The notes below the pieces were generated by a model. It saw only the letters and a program-made list of their open reading frames with translations, did no database searches and had not been told where the DNA came from. The translations under genes were made by a program, and so were the position numbers. This document shows, piece after piece, positions 38,501 through 47,500 of a DNA stretch of 64,000 bases. Position 1 is the first letter of the stretch; each line of letters starts with the position of its first letter. The DNA lies in the NCBI RefSeq assembly GCF_024637375.1, contig NZ_JAGXFK010000051.1, positions 1 through 64,000 of the forward strand, given 5' to 3'. Origin of the DNA: Sediminimonas sp. Lineage in GTDB: Bacteria; Pseudomonadota; Alphaproteobacteria; Rhodobacterales; Rhodobacteraceae.

Positions 38501-41500
38501 GCCGACCTCGCCGCCGTTGATGCGCCCGAACACGTCCGCGGCCGTGTCCGCCCCGCTCAGCCGCAGCGCCTTGGTGATGGCTTGGATCACGTCGCCCAGC
38601 TTGGCCAGCGCGCGCCCGACCGGGGTTGCCGTGTCGCGCTTTGCGCCCCACTCGCGGAACATTTCGGCGACGACTTCCTCGATCTGCGCGGTTGCGTTCA
38701 AATCCGGATAGAGCCGCTTGATCTTGTCGCGCAGGTGCTTGTTCGCAGGGCTGCGCGCCGCGCGCACCAGCGTTTGCCATTCCGCCTTCGTGAACAGGCC
38801 ATGCGAACCACCCCACAGGCTGGAGTCGCGCAGGGCGTGGATGATTTCGTGACGCAGCGCGCCAATGGCGCCGCCGACCCCGGTTGCGTCCGAGGCCACG
38901 CCGATCGTCTCGTCGAGGAAATACCCGTCGAGCGCAGACATGCCCGGATAGTCCGCGTCGATCGGCCCATCCGACACTCGCAGCTTGATCCGCGACGACA
39001 GGCCGACGCGCTTCAATTCAGCCCGCAGGCGCCCCTTGAGCCCGCGCACCTCGGCGGGTTCCACCACCGTGCGCTTGACCGGTTCGGGCGCGATGGCTAC
39101 GTTGAGGGTGTCGGGGCTGACTTCCAATACCGGGTCGATGTGCGTCTCACCACGCCTCGCCGTCGATTTCTTCGAAAATCGGGCCCCGACACTCATATCC
39201 TTTGAGAGATCGTAGTGCATGCGGCCGTTGGAATCCTCGCGCACCGTAACCACAACGTCCTTGGGCTGACCTGCCAGCATCACCCGCGCGGCAAACTTGT
39301 GTACTGCTTTCATCTGCTGGCGGCCGTAGATGTCTGGCATGGTGGACACCAGTGTGCCGTGTGTCATGACTTGCTCCAGCGCCGGAATCAGTCGCACAAG
39401 ATCCTCGCCCTTCGCGTTGACGCTCTTGGCCGCACCCCGCCGGGTAAAGCCGATCTCCCAGCCCGTCTCACGGTTGGTGATGCGCTTGCCGACCAGGTTG
39501 TCGCGATACCATCTGATGCCAGCGGCGCGCAGCGCGCGCATGCCGTCGCCCTTCGGCTCGATCTCCTTGCCGGTCAGGGATGTGACGGGCTCGCGCCGCG
39601 ATGCCTTCGGCGCGGGCTTGTCGGCGTCGATGATTGCCTGAGCTTCATTCTTGTGGGCATCGGCAATGAACTCCGACCCAAGGCTCATTTCGTATTCAGA
39701 CAGAACCTTGCCCAGCACATCGCGCGACTCGATGGACTTCTTGAACGGCCCGGAGCGGGTGGAAAAGTCGCCCAGGATTTCGCGCACCGTCGGGTTGAAG
39801 ATGTACGGTTTGTGGCCGCGCTTCTTGTCGATCCTGATTTCAAACTCGCCGCGCGAGCCGGGCGTGCGCTGCACCGTCATGACCTCGTCAGCCGTTTTCA
39901 GCAGCGCCGGCGCGTTCGACGTGCCCGCCTCGCTCACGAACTTGATGGCCTGATCGACGCTCGTGAACGAACGCGGCGCATCGGCCATCGCCTGCTCGGC
40001 AGAAAAGTCCTTGGGAAGCATCAGACCTTGATCGAGAGACCCGTCGTCTCGGCGGAACATCACGATCTGGCCGCGCCCCTTGAACTTGGAGAAGGCGTTG
40101 ATGACGTTGCCGGTCACGACCTCACGCTTTTCGCGCGCCTCGGCCTGGCCATTTTCGAACGCTTTGCGCACTGTTTCTTCGCGGGCTCCGGTGATCGAGT
40201 AGTCATCTGCGTCAGCGTCGGTGAGGCGCGACATGGATACCGTGATCTGCCGCCCCGGCGATGCAAGCGCGATCCTGACGCTGATCTTCGACGCCGCTGT
40301 CGGGTTGTCGGATACCCTTGAGAGGTCGGCGCCAAGTGCCATGGCGTAGACGGTATCCTGCGTCTGACCGTTTTGCAGGAACGACACCATCATAGGGCGA
40401 CCGGGCGCAAACTGACTGATGGCGCTCTTGATGGCGCGGAACTTGTCTTGCTGGGTGGCGGTCGCCGCGTCGTGTCGGTTTATCAGGTCGGCCACCTTGT
40501 CCTTCTGCTTTTCGGTCTTGGCTTGTTTTTGCCGCTCGACAAGTTCCTCCCGGCGCTTCTTGTTGGCGTCGATCATGTCGGAATAGAGCCGGTCCATCTT
40601 TTCAATCTGATCGTCGACATGTGCGTCGATGCTCTTTCCGGCGCGCGCTTCGGCTATCAGTTCATCCAGCTTTTCGGGCGTGTAGGGCTTGCCCAGAATC
40701 TTGGCGTCGACCGCCTCCAGAATGGTGTCCCGGCCGAACGCGCTTTCCGGTGCGACGCCTTCTTCGATCACCTGTGACGACTCGGTTTTCGCGTCGATTT
40801 CCACGACCTTCGCTTCCAGGTCGTTCGCGCCGATGCTGTCGAGTTCGTCGATGTAGTTCTTGTATGCCTGCTCGATATCGACGTAGATTTCTTCCGTCCG
40901 CTTGGGCCCCAGGACAATCAGCTTGCCCGTCAATTTGGCCGCGATACCACCTGATGCGCCGGCGGTCTTCGGCGCCGCAACGCCCGTGGCGACGCTGACG
41001 TCGGGGTTATCGAGAAGATATTGGCGAACAACCTTGTCGCCATGCTTGTTCATGAAGTCCGGCGCATCCTCCATCGTCACGGCGGATTTCTTGTTGGCCG
41101 TGGTCGAGGCGTTCAGGCTCGCCAGCTTTTTCATCAGCAGCGCGGCCGGTCGCTTTTCGACTGCCAGATCAGAGACCGAAATGTAATACTCTGGCAGCTT
41201 GGTCTGGCCGGTCCTGTTGATCCGGCCCAGCATCTGCATGAACACGTCAATGTTGTTGTCGGGCTGCAAGATCAGCATGGCGCGCACCTTGCCGTCGTTA
41301 TCCGCCGCATCGGTCGCATGCATGGAAAAGCCAGTTGCGCCCGACCTGTTGATGATCAGGCCATCATACTCGCCGCTGTTGTAGCCGTTCATGGTCCGCT
41401 TTTTCGACGCCTGGTCGTTCTTGCGCGTCTCCAGAACACCGTTGCGGATTTGCTTGCTTCGCCCCGTGATTTCACCGACGTTGATGCCGGCCGCCTCCAT

Positions 41501-44500
41501 CTTGTCGCGGATCGCGTCGATGGGTGAGCCGGGAAGGTCGCCCAGGTCGATTTCCGCGATCATCTTTTCGGCGGCGCGAACCTCGTCGAGGGCAATTCTC
41601 CCGCCAAGCCGCTCGATATCGCCATCGGTCAGGAAGTAGTACGACTTGTTCTGGTCCTCATCCTTGATCGTGATCCGGCGCAGCCTGTCGAGATATCTGC
41701 GCAGAATCTCGTTGAACGGAACGTCAAGGCTGTCACCGACCGACAGGTCGCGATCATTGATGTAATCCTCGACGATCGAGGCGTTCGTGTTCGACAGCGC
41801 GATGATCGGTTTCTTGCCCTGCTTGAACAGGTCGATTGCACGATCGGCAACCTCACCGGTCTTTACGGACAAAAGGAGTTGGGCAACCACGTTGTGCATG
41901 GTCGATGCGAAGTTGGTCGACGACGCGCCGGCTTCGCCTATGGCTGCATCACGCGCAGCGCCGGAGCCCTCGGCCATGAGTTCCTCGGCATAGGCTTCGC
42001 GAATTCCCTCCATGAAGCCGCTGTCGAGTTTGAAAATCTCGCGCACAGCCTTGGCGCCGTTTTCAGCGGCAATGGGATCGCTGGACAGGACGTCCATTTC
42101 CATGCTGATGCCTTCATAGGTCCGCTCACGGCGAACATACTGACCGTCCTGCACCAGCGCCGCGCTGATGACCTGCTGCATGGGGACGCCGCCCTGCTCG
42201 ACAGCCTGCTCAAGCTTCTCCGCGCTTGGCAGCGCATTGCGCAGGTTCGTCGACGTGTAGAGCGACATGACGGCCGAGTTTTTCGCGAAGGTCGCCGACG
42301 AGAACATCTTTCCATTCGGAGACGCCGCCAGAAGCTTTCGAATGAACACGGATCGAGGCTCCGGGTCTCCTTCCTTCTTCGGCTGTGCATTTGCGGTCCC
42401 GCCGGCTTCATGGCTTTCGTCCAGGATGAACATCGCGTTCGGCGCGATCGACTGCATGGCGCGCATGCGGTTCGTCACATTGCCTTTGTCCGTGGTCATC
42501 TGGTCGTAGGTCGTGAACAGGACGCGCTTACCCTCCGGCAAAGATCCTTCGCGCAGCATGGCGCGAATCCATGCGTCCTGCTCCGCGCTCGTTCCCGAAG
42601 AAATGGTATCGCCCGACTTGGAACTGACCGGCACCGCCTTGCCGGCGCGCAGACTGTTGTTCGTGACCATCACCTCGGACTGGATGTCGCCCATGCCGAT
42701 ATCGCGCAGATCGCGCATCATGTCCCCGTAGAGGCCGGGGTTGACCGTGAAAAACACCGGCGTCTTGCCCTGACGCAGCGCGTAGCGGATCATGCCGGCC
42801 ACGATCCGGCCCTTGCCGACTCCCGTCTGGTCGCCGATGATGAAACCGAGTCCGTCCCCCACATTGTCGATTGCGAGCGCAATGGCGTCGACCTGCTCGG
42901 CCGAGAAATAGCCGCGCTTTTCGGGCGTTCCCAGCATATCGTCGACGTCATAGTCGAGTTCGCGCGCGACGAACTGGTCGATATCGCCCACCCGCGCTTC
43001 AAGCGACCCAAGCGCCCGCCCGACCGAGTCGGCAACATTCTTCGGGACAAGGGTGCCGACCGCGAATTGAGCGTTCGACCGCGGCGTGTATTGGACCTGG
43101 AAGTCGGTTTCGGCTTCGGTATTGTTGCGCTCGACCTTTGCCCGAGTGTCCTTGGGCTTTACGGCGTCGGGTAGATCGCCGCGAGAAGGTCGTTGAACTG
43201 CATCAGGCTGAGCGGTTCCCGCGTCTCCGGTTCTTCCTTGATTTTCTCCGGGTTGATCGGGAACAGATGAAGGTTCAGCCCCTGCGTCCTGAGCGTTTCG
43301 GACCGCCTCGCCAGCATTTCCGGTATCTCCCGGTCGCTGCTGGGCGTCAGGCCGTCCCATTTGGACATCCGCTCCTGCGCCATCGCCCACGGGTCTCCGC
43401 CCATTTCCTTGGTCTCGCGCACCATCCGGGCGAACCGACGCCTCAGATGATCCAGATACTGTTCCTCGGTCAGTGGTTTGCTGGGGGGGGGCATCAGAAC
43501 CCCCGCTATCCGCGGATCGCTGTCCCCTGGGGTCCAGGCTATCTTGCTGTCCATCAATCCGACCTTTCAGCTGATCCCACGCATTATACAGCACAGGCGC
43601 CTCTTTCATAGGCAGAGATTTTCCGCTCTTGCCGCGCCCCTCGATCACGACGACGTCGACAGGCCACCCCGCGCCTTGCCGCGAATACATGTCGCCGTCG
43701 AGCGTGAAGTGCTCGGTCACGTTGTAGTTGTCGTATAGCTTCTTCCAGAAGGCGCGGCGCTTGGGCGCCCGGTAGCCGGTCTTGCGCGCGTCAGCGTCGC
43801 CCTGGTGGCCGCCGACGATCAACACGGCGCGGCCATCGTCCTTCATCGCGGACAGGGCACGCATCGAAATGGCGTGGTCAATCTCTCCGGTCGTGCCGGT
43901 GCTACCCTCGAACGCCCACTCCTTGTTGCGGCCGTCCTCGCCCTTCACTTTGCCGAACGGCGGGTTGGCAATGACAGCATCCTGACCGTTCGGCGGAGTG
44001 TCCTCCATCGCATCGGTCTGGCGAATGTCGCCCTCGCTGTAGAGGCGTTGCAGCAGGTCGGATCGGCTGCCCTGCAATTCATTGGCCGTGACGTTGGCAG
44101 GCGTGGCTTCGATCAGCAACATGCCGGTGCCCGCGCTCGGCTCATAAACGCTGGACTGCGCGTCGATCCCCGCGAGGCGGGAGGCCAGATAGGCCATCGG
44201 GGCCGGTGTCGAATAGGCTTGATACTGGATCGACGACGATGTGCGCTGCGCAAGCTTGGGCTGGCGCTTGTAGAGCGCGACCAGTTCATCGAACTTCTGC
44301 GCCTCGGTCTTGCCGGTGCGCACGATATCGCGCGCCGCCTGCACAACGCCACTCTCCATGGCTTCCTCGACCATCTTCAAGTCGGCTTCGCTCAGGTCGC
44401 GGCCAAGAAACTCGGACGCCTCTTTGCGCGCGGCAACGATGGTCGAGTATTCAGCGCCATCGCCAAGCCGCTTCTGGAAGTGCTCGGCCAGCCGCACGCT

Positions 44501-47500
44501 TTCAGGGCGGGTGGCCGCTGCCGGCTCCGGTCTGGCTCCGGTCTGGCTCCGGTCTGGCTCCGGCTCCGCCGCCTGCTTGTCGCGCATGTCGCGCACGATC
44601 TGCATCACCTCTGCCGACGATTGCATGTCACCGACGTCCTGGCCGTCGAGATCCATGTCGTCGCGCAGTTGGTTGTAGGCGTTGCGCGCCACCGGCTGGG
44701 CCTGCTCGAAGGTCAGCCCGGCGCGATCCATCAGCGCCTTGATGAAGTCGGAGAACTGCCGGCGACCGGCGCGGATGTAGAGACGCCCGATCTTGTAAGC
44801 GAGTTCGACAAGCTTCGGGTCAAGCCCGCTGCTCGTCTGGTTCTTCATGATGCCAGACAGTTCCGCTTCAAGCGCGGCCAGTTCCGCGTTTTCCTCGGCG
44901 GTAAGGCCGCTCATCCCCTCGGGGGCGGCGCTTCCCTGACTCGGCGCTGGGTCTCCCGTATTCTTCTTCGTCGCAAGGTCGCGGGCGCGCTTTATTGCTG
45001 CGGCCTCTCCATCCGACCCTACAGCATAGGCAATGCCACTGAACCCGGCGCGCCCCACGCTGTCACGGACCCCCCAAACAATGCCGGCAACTGGAATTTT
45101 ACGGCCGCCTACAGTGACGGTCCTGGCAAAGTCTTGTGCGGGCGGCGGCGTTTCGCGCCATACCCTGAACTCGCCCATCTCAAAATCCTGGAAGGATGCG
45201 CCATCCAAAATGCCGGACGCATCGTCAATCGCAAGACCTCGCCGCGTTGCAAATTCCACATGTGACGAATTGGCTTCCTGTTGCGTCACCGCCTCACCCT
45301 GCCCCGCCTCGGGCTCAGTGGTGGGTGTGGGGGCGTCACGCTCCGCGTCCTCCTGCTGGGGCGCGGCGTCGGGCCGGGCGCTCTTTTGCTGCGGCTCGCC
45401 GCGCTCCGCGGCCTTCTTCCCGTCGCTCCCGACCAAGTTCACCATCACGCGCGGGACGGTAGGCTGATCCGGCGCTGTCGCAGCGGCCTTGCTGCCCTCG
45501 TCATATCCGGCCAGCCAATCCTTCGCGTTTTTGCCACGTTCATTTGTGAAATATGACGGTAGTTCACGGGCTTCCCCGCTTTCCCCAGCCTTGCGCCCCG
45601 CAGCGTAATGAGGCCCCCGGTCGTCAGTTGTGGTGATGCGCCCTGTTGCGGCCTCCTTGTCCTGCCGCTTGGCCTTGGGCGTGATCGGCTTTTTCGTGTC
45701 GCTCTCCAGCCACGCATCGAACTCTGGAACGCTCATCTTGCGAATGCCGCCCAGGCGCTGCTGTCCCTTGCCGTCGCTGAACCCGGCCTTGTAGGTCTCG
45801 GCCGCCTGCGTCGCGTCATTGAAGCCCAGCATCACCTTGTGCTCATCGAAGCGCCCGGTATCCGCGTCCATCTGATCCACCACCCAGACCGATTCAGAGT
45901 CCGGGTTGTCGCCCATGTAGAAATCGACGTGATCGCCATCCGCGCCCTCGGTGCGAAGGATGCGGCCGTAGTGGGCGGGCATTTCAACTTCCCACGCGGT
46001 TTTCCCATCGGGGCCGACCTTGCTGCGTGTCGATCCCTTGCGGTTCTCGATGGACAGGGTTCGACCTTGCCATTCGGTCTTTCCGGTCTTGTAGTTTTCG
46101 GCCTCGGCCTGTGCCGGCGTCGGGTTGGGGTCGGTTTTCGCGGCCGCCGCCTCGATCTCGCCCTCCTGCCCTTCGCCACGCTCTTTTTCTTTCGCCTCAT
46201 TGCGGCGACGCTTGCGGTCCTTGCGGATCGCGGCGCGCACCTTCTCCTGATCGACGTCGGGCTCGCCTTGGAAGATCACCCGGCCATCGGGATCGCGCAC
46301 CGTGGTCATGTCCGCGTCGCGTGTGTCCTGGTAGCCGTCCTTGGTGGTGTGGATTTTGCCCGTCGGCTTGGCCGTCTGCTCTGGAGCGAACATGTCGTCC
46401 TGCGCGCGGGCGCCGTCGTCGAACAGCCCGCCCTCCGGGGGCGCCTCCTGACCGCCGCGCATGGGGCGCTGTGTGCCAGCCTGCGCGCGGTCGCCATCCG
46501 TCACCGGAGTAACGCCGGGGATCAGAGATTGATCGCCTTCGGGGGTGCGCTCCGTGGCTGAGGCACTCTGGTCGTCCGCGGTTACTTCAGATCGAGCAGC
46601 GGCTTCTTGCTCTCCAAGTGCGCCAACATCTTCAACTGACGCTCGGCCTCCGCCTTCTCGGCCTTGCTGGCCTGCGGATTGTCCAGCGTTGCCTGCGCCT
46701 TCTGCCGCGTCTTGCTGCTGACGCGCTCGCGGAATGTCTTGCTCGCCGAACGGGGGAGCGGAATCCGGGTCTTGCCGGGTGTCTGCGGTCGCTGGGCCAT
46801 CTTCAACCTCTCGTTCGAGTATTCTCCATAGCACATCTTCGACGATGCCGCCATCGCGCTCAAGCGTGTCGAACGCCTCCGCCCGCTCGGCGTCGGTCAG
46901 AGAAAATCCGCCTTCAACCTCTGTCTGGCGAAGGCTGGCACCAATGGTGTCGACGCGCTCGTCCGGCGTTGCGAAGTCGTGTTCCGGGTGCGGGATGATC
47001 AGGCCGAAGTCATTTATTTGGTTCTGGTCCGCCTCGATCAGTCCGGTCTCGTCGACGTCGATGCCTTGCGCGCGCGCCTCGTCGGACCACTGGCGCGCTT
47101 CTTTCTCCTGTTGCAGGTCGCGCTGCGTCTGGTCCTGCACCGGCTCGCCGGCGGCCTCCCTGGCGATCGCGTCAATCACGCCCTGGCGGGACAGGTATTC
47201 GCCGTCGCGGCCAACGATATCGGCATATTCGCCCCAATCGCCGGCCACCAGGTTGTCGACCTCTTTCGCGCCGCCATGGCGGAACAGACCCGGCATGCTT
47301 TGCGGCGTTACGCCGATGTGGTTCAGTTCGCGAGCGAACTCCGAGTCCGGGTCGATCCCGCCCAGGCGGCTATTGATCAGGTTGGTAAATGGCCGCTTTT
47401 GAAGCCGCACGGGGCCGCTGGGCGCCCTGCCGGCCATCGTGCTGGCGTTCCCGCCGGCCGATGTCCCGGTGTCGGCAAAGAGGGGCGTCGTATCCAGCGG

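Noticed and set aside
43483-43491. The G9 run as a simple frameshift error splitting one gene
   Set aside because: Both the giant frame and the nested frame continue naturally on both sides of the run, so no single indel explains the pattern.
45445-45717. Third candidate for overprinting inside the giant gene
   Set aside because: Arg-rich composition without RBS, and the giant protein is well ordered here, unlike the two accepted nested ORFs.
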